Of a DNA stretch of 64,000 nucleotides, positions 37,976 through 48,871 are shown piece by piece (the first letter of the stretch is position 1; every line of letters starts with the position of its first letter). A program made the translations under genes and the position numbers. Below the pieces are notes generated by a model. The model did not search any database, was not told where the DNA came from, and was given only the letters and a program-made list of their open reading frames with translations. The stretch comes from Aurantiochytrium sp. KH105. Taxonomy: Eukaryota > Sar > Bigyra > Thraustochytrida > Thraustochytriidae. Location of the stretch: assembly GCA_003116975.1 (NCBI GenBank), contig BGKB01000131.1, positions 142,408 through 206,407 on the forward strand, read 5' to 3'.

Positions 37976-39615
37976 TTAGTTCTGCACTGGCGAAGTGGCT
38001 GTGCCACGCTTGAGACTTTCGATGCGCCACTTAATGGTGTACCAGGAGCGGTGGGGCATCTCCTTTTGAATACTAGCCCAGCGGTTGCCATGGCGAGCAT
38101 GCGCGTCAAGCACAAACTTGTCTTCATCGGCGGTCCAAGGCCCTTGTTTAAGCTCGGGGTCGAGACGCGAGAGATAGCGGTCTCTGCACTGTTTTCCAGT
38201 ACGACCCTTGATGATGGTGGCAATGACGCGCCACTTTTTGCCGTGTTCGTTGACGGCCTCGCGCAGGCGTTCGTCTTCCTCCGAGGTCCATTTGCCCTTG
38301 CGAATATCAGGGTGCAAGGCCTTGAGCCATCGCTGCGAGCATTGGTTGGCAGATTTGCCAGGAATTCTCTCGGCGACCTTTGCCCAGTGCCGCGCACCCA
38401 TTTCTTGTACGGCGCGGATGAGCGTCTGATCCTCCTCGTCGGTCCACGCTCGTCGGTAAAAAACCTTTGTAGAAGCCGACGACGATGCCATGGACTGCTC
38501 TTCCTCCGAGGGAGGAGGTTGCGCTGGAGCATGTGGATGTATGGGCATCATGGCAGCGTTCCGAGGTCCGGACGCTTGTGGGTTTTGGTGGGCCTGGCCG
38601 TGGTCATCCGGGCGTCGCTGCTGTGCAAACTGCGGATTTTGAGGTGGTCTTGCGCCCGCAGCTTCCATGGAATAACGCGAGCGTTTGCTACCAGGCAAGG
38701 GCGCAGCTTGGTTCATCATGGGCTGAAAATGTGAATGGGGAATCTGTGGTACCCACGGGTGCCCATGCATATCCATTTGATATTGCATGGCAAGGTTCGC
38801 GGGATGGGGATACGGTTGATGGTTTCCCATTTGATAGGCCGCAGCGGCCGCCATAGCTGCAGCAGCCTGTTGGTTAAAAGCGGCGTATGGAGGCCAGTAC
38901 TGTTGCTGTTGCTGCTGTTGCTGTTGCTGCTGCTGCTGCTGAATCGAAAGGGGCTGTTGATGCTCATACGCCATAGGACCAGCTGGGGCAGGGACGTTGG
39001 GAAATGACGGAGACGAGAAATGATGGATCTGCTGACCAGGGACGCTATGCTCTGGGTCATTTTGCTGTTGCTGTTGCTGTTGCTGTTGCGGGCGTCGCCG
39101 GCGTTGCTGCGGTTGCCGCTGCGATGGGCGACGCATGTTCTGTGGCGCGGATGGCTCAGAGCGAGCACGACGCGCCTCAGATACGGGCTGGACCGAAGGC
39201 GCGTTTGCACTTCGCAAGGTCGGCGAGGCCGACGGCACTCTCGTGTAATGCGAAGGCGCTTCCATGGTGAATCCCTGCGTCGCACCATCCGTATGAATCA
39301 CGTGAGAGCTCTCGCCCGCGTGCGTGCCCTTTCCGTTGGACTCTTCTGACGAGCCATCATCATCTCTGTCATCACTATCATCGGCATTACCACTACTCCT
39401 GATACCACCGCTGCTCCCACCATTATGATCATCTTCAACGTCTGTGTTCCCTCGAGGGACTTGCTGAATTTGAAGCGAGGGCTGCTGACGGGCATAGGCA
39501 TGTTCGGATGAGGCATGCGTGGGTATTGCGTTTGATGTGGACCATGTTGAATGGCCAGTCGATACGGATGCGCCGACGTTGGTGCCAGGTGGGTGGTTTA
39601 CGTTTGCTGACCATG

Positions 39616-39647
<32 letters not shown>

Positions 39648-40214
39648 GCATGGTTGGGCGGCAGGGCTTGTGACGCGTGCGTGGAAGACGAGTGACGTTG
39701 GTGTTGCTGCGTGGGTGGATCATAGGCTTCGCGCAAAAAGAAGTTGAGGTTCCTGAGTTCGGACTCGGGATCTAGTTCCGCGTCCACGTCGCAGTAGTCG
39801 TCGTCCACATTAACGGGAGGGTTCAGGGTTGCTGTGTTATGAGCTCCCACATTGGAGTGGTCTGCCATTCTATGCCAACCAGGGTCAACGTCGCCAACTG
39901 CCATGGTCCGCCGTCGCGTATGTTGATCGGGATACCGGTATGGATAGGAGCGTTTACCGGGGGCGGCTCGGGGAGCCGCCACCTCGTGTTGTTCTTTCGT
40001 GTTCGTTTCCTTGGCCTTGTTTCGAGTTCTGCCGCGCCTTTTGACGCCTGGGACGAACAGCGTTCCGCCCGAGGGCAGGGGCGGCGGTGGGCTTGTGTCG
40101 CCTTCGCCTTGGTCGCTCGCAAGAACCGTTTTGTTGGTGCTCGTACTTGCGCTCGTGCTATCGCAGGCAGTGCTTTCGCTCGCGACGCTCTGCCGTTCCT
40201 GCCGCAGGCGCTGG

Positions 40215-40246
<32 letters not shown>

Positions 40247-40903
40247 TGGCGGTGTGCGGTGTGCGTTTGACAATAGGTTTTGCTGCTGCTGGTGTTGCTG
40301 TTCTCGCTGGCTTGCGTTCTGGGTGCGTCGGCGTTGCTTGGCAGGCTCTCTTCGCTGTCTTTTCGGTCCTCTCTCTTTGGAGTTTCGCTCTTCTGCGAAG
40401 ACTTCTTGGTGCTGGTGCTGGTGCTGCTGCTGCGCAAGCCGCGCGATGGGTCTAAAGGCGTGCGCCGGTTCTAGCAGAAGCGCCACGTCGTCGTCCTCGT
40501 CGTCCTCCTCGTCGTCGCCCTCGTCCAGGTTCGCCAGCGCGTCTGGCCCAAGGCTCGCAAGGCTCGCAAGGTCTACGCTTTCGTCTTCTGCCGTGCTGTG
40601 TCCCTGCCGCCACTGCTGCTGCTGCTGCTGCTGCTGCTGTCCTCCGCGGGGCCCAGGTCCTCCAGGTCCTCCGGGTCTGCTGCGCTTGGCCCTCTGCCGC
40701 TGCCGCTGCTGCTGCTGCTGCTGCCCGGCGGCGTGCGCGCGGCCGCTGCTGGCGCTGCGCGGGGCCGAGTGCGCCTGGGTCCGGGTCTGCTGCTGCTGCC
40801 GCCGCTGCTGCTGCCAGCCGCCGGCCTCGGAGTTCTGCGCGCTTTCTGCCTGCGTTGGCCGCGCGACTGCCCGAGCGTTCCTGCCCTGGTGCTCAGCGAC
40901 CAT
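37976..40903 (-). CDS. R1R2R3 Myb transcription factor with long poly-Gln region
   Basis: From ATG 40903 the protein has 975 residues. The frame remains open upstream to 41242, but that part is a Lys/Glu/Arg run translated from the (CTTTT)n repeat, so it is excluded. Residues 1-810 are low complexity, with at least six polyglutamine runs and Ser/Pro/His-rich linkers, typical of intrinsically disordered activation regions. Three Myb repeats lie at the C-terminus (about 814-962). R1 has AWTDEEDQTL and HWAKVAERIPGKS, R2 has KWTSEEDERL and KWRVIATIIKGRT, and R3 has PWTADEDKFV with RWASIQKEMPHRS. Each recognition helix is present. Three-repeat Mybs in animals, plants and protists often control cell-cycle genes. 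Target genes here are unknown. Confidence 0.88.
38908..40725 (-). repeat. CAG/CAA tracts in the Myb coding sequence
   Basis: At least six polyglutamine-coding runs occur within the Myb frame: near 38908-38942, 39061-39090, 39616-39650, 40211-40250, 40616-40642 and 40703-40725. The plus strand shows CTG/TTG units. All keep the reading frame open. Such tracts often vary in length between strains. Confidence 0.9.
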
Positions 40904-40918
40904 GGCGCTCTCCGACCT

Positions 40919-41019
40919 GCTTTTCCCTTCTTTTCTTCCTTTCCTTTCCTTTCTTTCTTTTCTTTTCTTTTCTTTTCTTTTCTTTTCTTTTCTTTTCTTT
41001 TCTTTTCTTTTCTTTTCTT
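40919..41019. repeat. (CTTTT)n microsatellite
   Basis: About 100 bases of TTTTC pentamers with a slightly degenerate left part, immediately upstream of the Myb start codon (so in its 5' UTR or core promoter). It creates a false N-terminal extension rich in Lys and Glu. Confidence 0.95.
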
Positions 41020-41388
41020 CCCGTCTTCTTTCTTCGCCTGCTGCTCCGCTCGCTCGCACGCGCGAGAGAGGAAGGCCGGGACTCGCGGTCGCGCGCGAAT
41101 AGCTCGGGCGCGGCGCGAGGAGCTCGGGCGCGGCGCGAGGAGGCAGCGAGGAGGACAGGAGGGAGGGAAAGACAGAGGAAAGAAAGAGGGGCGAGAAGGG
41201 AGAAGAACGAGGAGACCGTGGGTGGGTGAGGCTGGCCTTCACTTCGAGTCTTCCGCGAGACTTCCGCCGCCCGCAAGGAGGGCGCGGGTCCCCACGGCGT
41301 TCCAGCAGCAGCTCGCGCGGAGGGGTTCTGTGGGGGGACCCGTTCCGGCGCGCGCTCGCTTTGGGGACGTGTGCGCGCGGCCTATCTG

Positions 41389-41468
41389 TCTGCCTAGCCG
41401 TCTGCCTATCTCTGTCTGTCTGCCTACCTGTCTACCTGTCTGTCTGTCTGTCTGTCTGTCTGTCTGAC
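41389..41468. repeat. (CTGT)n / CTGC microsatellite
   Basis: About 80 bases of TCTG tetramers with CTGCC and CTACC variants, ending in a clean run of seven units. Confidence 0.9.
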
Positions 41469-41522
41469 AGTGAATATGTAAGGAGCTCGAGTTCCGAGGA
41501 GCACAACCGATGGAAAGGGGAT

Positions 41523-41590
41523 GGACACACGCGTTCGCCGGCTGGCTCTGTTTCGTGGACACACGCGTTCGCCGGCTGGCTCTGTTTCGT
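41523..41590 (+). repeat. Perfect 34-base tandem repeat, two copies
   Basis: Copies at 41523-41556 and 41557-41590 begin GGACACACGCGTTCGCCGGC and appear identical over the full 34 bases. Confidence 0.92.
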
Positions 41591-43160
41591 AGGCCCGGTT
41601 GGCCGCGCCGCGCGCAGCTCGGATCAGGTCAGGTCAGCGCAAAAGGGGCTGGCTGGGTGGCCGGCTGGCTGGCTGGCTGGCGGAAAGGGGGCTGGCGGCG
41701 GCCGGCTGAAAGACAAGCCTGGCGGAGAAGGGACCACAGCTGAGGCCTTGGCGTTCGATTTGCGAGGTACACACTGATCCGCTGAGAGGGCGGGTGCGCG
41801 CGGTCACTCGTTTCTGGGGACTAGATGTGACCTTGCCTTGCGCTCCTTCTGCGACCACTGAGGCGTCGCTGCCGCTACGGCCCGAGGCTTTGTTTGGCGG
41901 TCTGTCTGCTCTGTTCTGCTCCGCTCTGCGTTGCTTTGCCTGCCGCTCTTTTTGTTGGGTGTGCCCGCCGGAGCCGGAGCCGGAGCCGGAGCCGGGGCCG
42001 AGGCCTGCGCAAGCTGGTCAGGGAAAAGAAGAAGGGGAGAAGAAGGGGGGAAGAAAGAGGGGCTGGTTGGCGCGAATAAGCAGGCAGACCAAAAGGCCAA
42101 ATGCCCGCAGCAGGGTCAACCGCGGGCCCCTCAGTACGCAGCGACTCGCCGCTTGCCCGTTCTGTTCCTCCGGGAACTATGGCCGAACACCGGCGCAAGG
42201 CCAGCGGAACGCGCGGAACCGCCGCGAAACACCTGCCTCTTCGGGGGTAGTCTGCGCGAAGCTGCGCGGGGAGAAAGGAAGGGAAAGAAAAGAAAAAGAA
42301 AAGGAAAAGCTGACGGGTCCCCGTTCCCTTGCCGGGGGGTCCGCGGGGCCGCGATAGAACGTCGCTGTGGAACGTTCTTGAGACCGTTCCGAAGAGGCGT
42401 CGGGGTGTTCTTTCACAAGAGGGGCCGCTGACTTTGCGAAACAGCGGGAGCAGTGGGGCCTCGCCGGCGCTTTGTTGCTGTGCGGCTGCGCTCCCACTCT
42501 CACTCGCGCTTCTCTCGAATCAGAGCGCGCTGCGGCGCCCTGCTTTCCCCCGCTTGACTCGGCACTCGGCTTGTCCTGTCCTTGTCTGCGCGTATCTCGC
42601 CGGCCGCACGCGCGTCCGTGTCTTCAAGAGAGACGACGAGCGCGCCGCGCGTCCGCGAGCGGGCCTTGGCGGCGCGGGCTTGCGCGCGCTCGAGTGGGGC
42701 GCCACGAAATTCGCCGGCTGCAGAGAGAGCGCCGAGCGCGCGCTGAGTGGCGGGTCGTGCTGGTCGTCCGCCCTGGAGTCTTCCCGCAGACGGCGACTGC
42801 TACCCACAGATACGAAAAAACAAAGCCGCAGCAAAGCCACCTGACTCCAGCGTAGCTTATGCTGGATTGCTGTGGGGCGGCCCGGTTGGGGGGAGCCCAA
42901 CAGGTCCTGCGCCACGCTGCGGGTTTGCCGTGCTGTGCTAGCGAACCGGCGGATCGAGGCGGGATACGCCGCGCCGAGGAGGGTCCTCTGCTTTTCTGCC
43001 TTTACTCGCCCCGCTAGATAGCTGCGCGTCCACTGCGCGGCGGCGCTCCGGCGTCCGCTCTCTCTGGCGTCCGCGCGCTGCGTGCGGCGCGAGGCGGCGA
43101 GCTGCCCTGCCCGTGCCCGCCTTGCCCTGCCTGCCTTGCCCTGCCCTGCCCTGCCCAACA

Positions 43161-43189
43161 CTTGCTTGCTTGCTTGCTTGCTTGCTTGT
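43161..43189. repeat. (CTTG)n microsatellite
   Basis: Seven CTTG units following a CCCTG-type pentamer run (about 43125-43156). Confidence 0.9.
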
Positions 43190-43860
43190 AGGAGGAAGGA
43201 TGGAGGCGTCGAAAAATTCTCTACGCCAGGACGATGCAACGATCTCGCGCGGCCGCGCGAACGTGGAGACGCGCGCTCGCTCGCTCGCTGCGGCGGCTGC
43301 CGACGAGAGTTCGAGCGCGAGCGCGGCCAGCTGTGCCTGCTCGCTCGCCCTCCTTTCGAAAGGCGCCGCGCGCGAGTGGATGGGTTGGATCAGCCGCGGG
43401 CAAGGTGGCCTTGGGGCGACCGAACGGCCCGCCGGCCGCCCCTTGTGCCGTGGACCTTGGACCTCGCCGCTCCTCCTCTCTCCCGCCCCTCGCTCGCCGA
43501 AGTCTACCCCGCGCGCCCAATCGTGCCGGCCTCCTCGCCGCTCGCGCGCGCGTCTCGGGCGCTGCGAGCGCGGCCGCCTGAGCGCCGCCAGGCGCGTCTG
43601 CGAGGGATGGCTGCCGCCTTTCCCGCTTTCCCGTCCTTGCCTGCTTGCTGCTTGCTTTCCCGCTCTGCCGCCGCCGCGCCCCTGGCTCCCGCGGCTCCCG
43701 CTGCTGCTGCTCCTGGCTCCCGCTGCGCTGCTCTGCGCCGCTCCGCGCCGCGCCGCGCCCGCCTCGCGTGGTCTCGCCCGGCGCAGGCGCTGCGATCTGC
43801 GTGCGCTCTGATGCCGCTTTGCTCCTGCTTTCTGCTTTCTGCTCTCTGCTTCCCGCCTTC

Positions 43861-43897
43861 CGCTCTGCTCTGCTCTGCTCTGCTCTGCTCTGCTCTC
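43861..43897. repeat. (GCTCT)n microsatellite
   Basis: About seven CTGCT-type pentamer units in a Leu/Ser/Ala-rich chance ORF. Confidence 0.9.
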
Positions 43898-45373
43898 CTG
43901 CGCGGCCCTGCCAGGCGGCTGCGCGCTGCGCCGCGGCCGGTCGGGCGCCGCCGCGGCTGCGAGGCGGCGGCGCGGCGCGGGCGCGGCGAGGCGAGCTCGC
44001 GGAGCTGCGTTGGCTTGGCTTGGCTTGGCTGGCTGGCTGGCTGGGCCTGGCCGGGCTGCGCGCGGGAGGGATGAGGACGAGGAGGGATGCCGGCGAGAGG
44101 CGGGCCCCCGCGGCGGCTCGCGTGGTCTCTCCGGAGACAGACGGCCTGGCTGCGCAGGACGGACGCTGCGCAGGACGGACGCTGCTGGCTCGTCTGGCGC
44201 GGCGAGGGGCTGCGCTGCGCAGGGCCGGGCAGGGCAGACGGAGACCGAGGAGGCTGACTGACAGACAGACAGTCAGCTCCTGCTTTTCTCCAGCTTTTTA
44301 CCTTGCTTGCCTGCCGACTGTACCCAAGTTGCGACTCACGCTCGCGCCGTTCCGCTCAGAGGAGGCCTTTACCGCGGCGCTGCTCGCAAGTGGCAGAATT
44401 GCGAGTCGAGGCGAGTCGTGATCGCCTCGCCTTGTCCAGCCGTGGCCGTCGATCGATCGATTGATTGATCGCTCGACCCGGCCAGTGAGACCAGGGTGTG
44501 CGCCGCTCGCTTGCTCTTCCAGCTTTTCTTGCTTGCTTCTGTACCTCGCCGCGCTGCTGCTTGGGACCCCGTGGCCACGAGCCGGGGCCGGCCGGAAGCA
44601 GCCGCGCCTCGCCGCCGGGAAGCGAGGCGAGCGAGGACGCAAGCGAGCGAGGCGGCGGCGGAGGCGAGGAGCGACGCGCGAGGGGCTCGCGGGCGGCGCG
44701 CGTCGGTTTGGCGCGCGGGTTCTTGCGCAAGAAGCTGGAGCGGAGCTGGCAGCTTAGCGTAGCTCGGATGGTAGGTGCGGGGGCTGCGAAGTCCTCTCAG
44801 CCCGGGAAGCGCTAGCTTGCCGAGACCAAGCTACGGCGGCCGGGTGCGGGCCGCAGCGGGTCTCGCGGCGCGCGTCTACTTTGCGCGAGCCGGGCCGTGT
44901 GATCTTGCGCGCCCCGCCAGCCGCAAATGGCCGCGCTGTCGCTCCCGGCTAGTCGTGACGGCGCGAAAAAACGAGCGCCTCGACTTCTTCCTCGCGACGC
45001 GGCGCGACGCGACTCGCTCGGTGTCGGCAGGAAGCAAGAGAGCTCGGCTTCCGTTCCTCCCTCCGTTTCGCACGTGTCTGCCGCTCGCCATGTCACGGTC
45101 GCGCGCTGGCATGTATGTATGTATGTATACGCCGCCATGCGTCCGGGCCCGTGCCGCCCGTCCATCGTCCCTGTCACGCTTTTCGGCGGAGCGCAGCGCA
45201 CCACGCTGGCCAGTGCAGTGCTGCTGTGCAGATAATAAATACGCGCGTGCACGTGCCTGCTACGTGGATGCGTGGATAGATAGACGCATGCACCCGGCCC
45301 TCTTTGCCCGAGGCGACCGACGCCCTCGCCCTCGGCCACCCGCTCCGTGCCTTGCACTTGCTCGCGCCAGTCT

Positions 45374-45432
45374 CCTTCCCTCCCTCCCTCCCTCCCTCCC
45401 TCCCTCCCTCCCTCCCTCCCTCCCTCCCTCCC
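45374..45432. repeat. (CCCT)n microsatellite
   Basis: About fourteen CCCT tetramers, uninterrupted, on the plus strand. Confidence 0.95.
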
Positions 45433-45711
45433 GGCGGAAGTGAAGTGGCCAGCGCGGCCCCTGCTCGTCCGCTCCCGCTCGGCGTCGCTCGTGCCACCTC
45501 GCGCACTTCGCGGGCGGAGGCAGAACACCGGCAACCTGCACGGCGACAGAGCCAGGCTGCGAGAGCGAGGTAAGGCGGCTCGAGGACAAGGATGGACGCA
45601 GGGATGGATCGACCTGCAGCTGCTGCTGCTAGGGCTGATCCTCGCCGTCGAAATCGTTTCGCTGCCCGCCCGGCGCGACCCTCCTTCGATGCTTGCGTGC
45701 CGCTTCAAGAC

Positions 45712-45712
45712 G

Positions 45713-45743
<31 letters not shown>

Positions 45744-45783
45744 CAACAGCAACAGCGACAGCGACAGCAACAGCGACAGCCAC
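45712..45783. repeat. (GACAGC)n hexanucleotide repeat
   Basis: About twelve units of GACAGC or AACAGC. It translates as Asp-Ser/Asn-Ser, Thr-Ala or Arg-Gln depending on frame and lies in no supported gene. Confidence 0.93.
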
Positions 45784-46450
45784 AAAGGGGTTCTTCTTCG
45801 CGCCCAGCTGCCGCTGCCGGCCGCAGCTGGCCAGTGCGACTCGTGGGCGTGCATGCGGGCGTGCATTTGCTCCGGCTGGCCGGAGCATTATCGTCCCTTG
45901 CTTGACAGGATGCTGGGCACCCCGAGGAGAAGGGAAGCGAAGCACACGGCGCACGGACGGAGGCAGGGACGGCAGCAGCCAGATGAGCCCGAGACCAGAG
46001 CAGAGCAGAGCAGAGCGGAGAAGAGCGTGCACGAGCGGCAGCCTGCCGACGCTCACGACAGGGTCCGACGGGTCCCCGCGCCTTCCGTCTTTCCGGCTCT
46101 CCTTCCGAGTCCTCCGCCATGGAGTGGTTGTATTCTTTCGACCAGGCACTGTAGTGGTGCGCTTGTGTCGTCCTACTACCTACACACTACGCGAGTACAC
46201 GCGACACTGGTGGCGCCAGTGAAAGTGCACGAGCAAGTGAGCCACTGCGAATGGACGGTCGAGACACGGCGACGGCAGAATGGTGGATGGCAGCGCACGC
46301 CACAGCCACGCCGCTGACGCTGTCACTGCCACTGCCGCTGCCACTGTGATTAATTTTTTAATGGAATGGAGCAGCCTGTGGTGCCAGTGCACTGCAGGCG
46401 CATGGCGCAAGGTCTCCGAGACGTCCACGCCATGACGGATAGATTCGGGG

Positions 46451-46470
46451 CGTACGTACGTACGTACATA
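46451..46470. repeat. (ACGT)n self-complementary run
   Basis: Four to five ACGT units forming a perfect palindrome. Confidence 0.85.
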
Positions 46471-46930
46471 CATGCAAAGTGAGGTAGATTGTCAAAGCCG
46501 CATTCTAAAATGGTCTCCCTCAAGGAACAGCGTGTGCAATCAGTGGCCACGCGCAAACAAGCGCCGCGCAACTGCGCTCGCTGCGTCATGGTATACTGTA
46601 TATGCCGTGAGGGAAGAACGCTTGCTCGATCTTCATTCACAGCAGCCATTCCTGCTGGCAAGCGCTTCGTCCTTGCGAGCGAGATTGTTAATTATAAGTG
46701 TCAGACCAAGCAGGCTGGGCTTTTCGGGCGATGCATCGATCGAGCCAATAATGCTCTTGCTTGCATCGGTCATCTGCACGCGTTCAATACAACCTTGTCG
46801 CGCCCACGCGCTCGTGCGCGTGTGTGCGTACGTGTAGAGAGAGCAAAGCTTCGGACGAGCGATGGAAGGCCTTACATGTCGAGAATAGTGCGCTTGCGTC
46901 TCACTTTTCACCAATCGGCACCAACCATTT

Positions 46931-46971
46931 TTTCTTCTTCTTCTTCTTCTTCATCTTCTTCTTCATCTTCT
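46931..46971. repeat. (TTC)n trinucleotide repeat
   Basis: About thirteen TTC units with two ATC interruptions. Confidence 0.9.
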
Positions 46972-47168
46972 GAAAACGTCGTACGCACGAGCGAGAGAAC
47001 CAAGATGATTATACCTCAAGGTCAGGCCCCCGCACTCGGCGGATCAACTCGTAGCACAAACGAAATTGCAATTTATCCGTTGGAATGAAAATGACCCGGG
47101 TCGGGTCGGTCGTCCGGCAGTCTCACCGCTCCGTACTAGTGTCGAGTATACCTAGGCAATAGAGCATA

Positions 47169-47206
47169 GGCTGGCTAGCTGGCTGGCTGGCTGGCTGGCT
47201 GGCTGG
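47169..47206. repeat. (GGCT)n microsatellite
   Basis: Nine GGCT-type units with one TAGC interruption, 265 bases upstream of the EF-hand gene start. Confidence 0.9.
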
Positions 47207-47470
47207 GTAGGTTAGCCGTGTCTACCTGCCCGCCTGTTTGCCTGCCTACTGGACGGACAAACGCGACGGCGAAAGGCCACCGGAAGCGTGAGCCGGAGGC
47301 GGCCGAGCAGACTCCGGTCACGCTCGAACTGGTGACGCTTGTCAGCGAGGCCTTGGCGCCCGCAACAACGCGCCAACACGACGCGGCTCTCAAGTCGCGC
47401 CTGGCGCCAGGCGCGACGGAGCGCAGGTACAAGGCCGTCTACATCCAACCTGTAACCTGAAGGGAAAAAG

Positions 47471-48871
47471 ATGAGCAACGCCAGGCGAGCCACCGTCATC
47501 ACGGGCGACTCGGCACCGCCCGTCCGCAAGTCAAGCATGGGCGAAAGAAACAAAAGCACGGGGGATATGCAACGCGCAAGATCAAAAAGCATGGTCGTGC
47601 CTAAGAGCAAGTCTGTCCGTCGATCCATTGACAAAACCGAAGACCGGAACTCGCGACGCTCTCAAATTGCAGCTGGTACCATGGGCACCAGCACACGACG
47701 TAGTACCATCAGCTCCGGTAAAGCTGGCTCACGACGGAGTACCACTGCCGGAGGAGACATGTCGCGTCGCGCCTCGCGCCGATCTGGAGTCGGCGCCGAG
47801 CAAGGTCGCGGACAGTCTCGTCGACAGCTTGATCGATCAAAAACAGGCTCTCGCGGATCCAAAGTCGGAGCCGCCGAGGGTCGCAAGAAATCAGTGTAAG
47901 TTGAGCTACATCCAAATCTCGTCTCCCACGTGAATTTCCCACTCACGCAAAGACACCACCATGGCTTATCTGCTTCTTCCCATTTTCATTTTCATTTTCT
48001 GTCCTGCTCTTGCCATGTGGCGCAGGCCTCTCATCGACCCGGATGAAAAACACTCCACCTTTCGGCGCATGGCCTCGCTCGGCAAGTCCCTGGGGGCCGT
48101 CAAAGTGGACACCAAGGTAATGGGAGCCACGTCGCAGGCGGTGGAGCTTCTCGGTATTACCAAAAAAGACCTTGCAAAGCTACGCATTCGTTTCGATGCC
48201 GCCGATATTGACGGAAGTGGTGACATTACGCGCGATGAGTTCTTCAAAATGCTCGACGAGCACCCGACCGTATTCACCAACGCCGTATTCAGTCTCATCG
48301 ATGTCGACAACTCCAACACGATCAGCTATAACGAAATGGTTCACGTCCTCACTACCTTTTGCATCTTCAACCAAAACGACATTCTCTTTTACATTTTTCA
48401 GCAGTTTGACAAGGTAAGTTCCACGCTGAATGGGCCTCACTTCGCTTCAAAGCCGCATCAATTTTATGACAAATGAGGCGACTCACACAATGCAACAATT
48501 GCGCTCCTCCATGCCAACAGGATGGCTCGGGTAGTCTTGACGAGCACGAGTTCATCGAGATGATTGCTGATCTCAACGCCCCTGCCATGTTTCCCGGCAA
48601 CCTTCAGCGTGCCTTTGAGAACTTTGACACCAACGCTGATGGCCTTATTGACTTTGACGAGTTCAAGGAGCTCAACAACAGATTCCCCATGCTTCTCTTT
48701 CCTATTTTCCGGCTTCAGGACAAAATGCAGCGCCGGACGCTAGGGGCGCGGCGCTGGACCCAAATCCTTAAAAAGAAGGCAGAGCGCGAGAAGATCGAAG
48801 CGTACAAGCTCGCGCACGATGGCGATCTGCCTCCCAAGAAACGCAAATCTAGGTGTCTCGGCTTTCTCTGA
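47471..48871 (+). CDS. Four-EF-hand calmodulin-like protein, three exons
   Basis: The gene model joins 47471-47895, 48026-48413 and 48521-48871 and encodes 387 residues. Both introns have GTAAGT donors and CAG-type acceptors. Exon 1 ends with two bases of a codon completed by the first base of exon 2, and intron 2 lies between codons, so the frame is continuous. Residues 1-141 are Ser/Arg/Thr-rich and basic, probably disordered. EF-hand loops lie at 202-213 (DIDGSGDITRDE), 234-245 (DVDNSNTISYNE), 270-281 (DKDGSGSLDEHE, restored only by splicing) and 307-318 (DTNADGLIDFDE). All four carry Asp at position 1 and Glu at 12 and should bind Ca2+. A basic helical tail ends RCLGFL. It is a Ca2+ sensor; partners are unknown. 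Confidence 0.88.
47896..48025 (+). other. Intron 1 of the EF-hand gene (130 bases)
   Basis: The donor is GTAAGT after a codon's second base, and the acceptor is GCGCAG. The pyrimidine-rich stretch TCTTCCCATTTTCATTTTCA lies upstream of the acceptor. Splicing removes the stop at 47897 and links phases exactly. Confidence 0.85.
48414..48520 (+). other. Intron 2 of the EF-hand gene (107 bases)
   Basis: GTAAGT donor directly after the Lys codon of the third EF-hand loop and an AACAG acceptor. Its removal reconstructs the loop DKDGSGSLDEHE, which is strong evidence for the splice. Confidence 0.92.

Larger units (their letters stand above)
40904..47470. other. Exceptionally long divergent spacer (6.6 kb) without a supported gene
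   Basis: This is the longest gene-free stretch of the window, between the Myb (-) and three-exon EF-hand (+) genes. Its open frames on both strands are dominated by Arg, Ala, Ser and Leu and by translated microsatellites, and they overlap one another on both strands. I recognise no protein family, tRNA or rRNA. It has at least ten simple repeats of different motif, a 20-base tandem repeat (about 41101-41140), a 34-base tandem repeat and an ACGT run. An unrecognised long non-coding RNA or a fast-evolving gene cannot be excluded. Confidence 0.5.

Noticed and set aside
41020-41242. N-terminal extension of the Myb protein
   Set aside because: The added residues are Lys/Arg/Glu runs translated from the (CTTTT)n repeat plus Ser/Pro-rich chance sequence. 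ATG 40903 is a better start.
43082-46149. Large ORFs (330 codons on plus, 445 codons on minus) in the long spacer
   Set aside because: They are dominated by translated microsatellites and Ala/Arg/Ser/Leu sequence, overlap ORFs on both strands and match nothing recognisable.
46489-47088. 199-codon ORF with a poly-Ser tract
   Set aside because: It opens with TTG, and the Ser run is the (TTC)n repeat. No family features.
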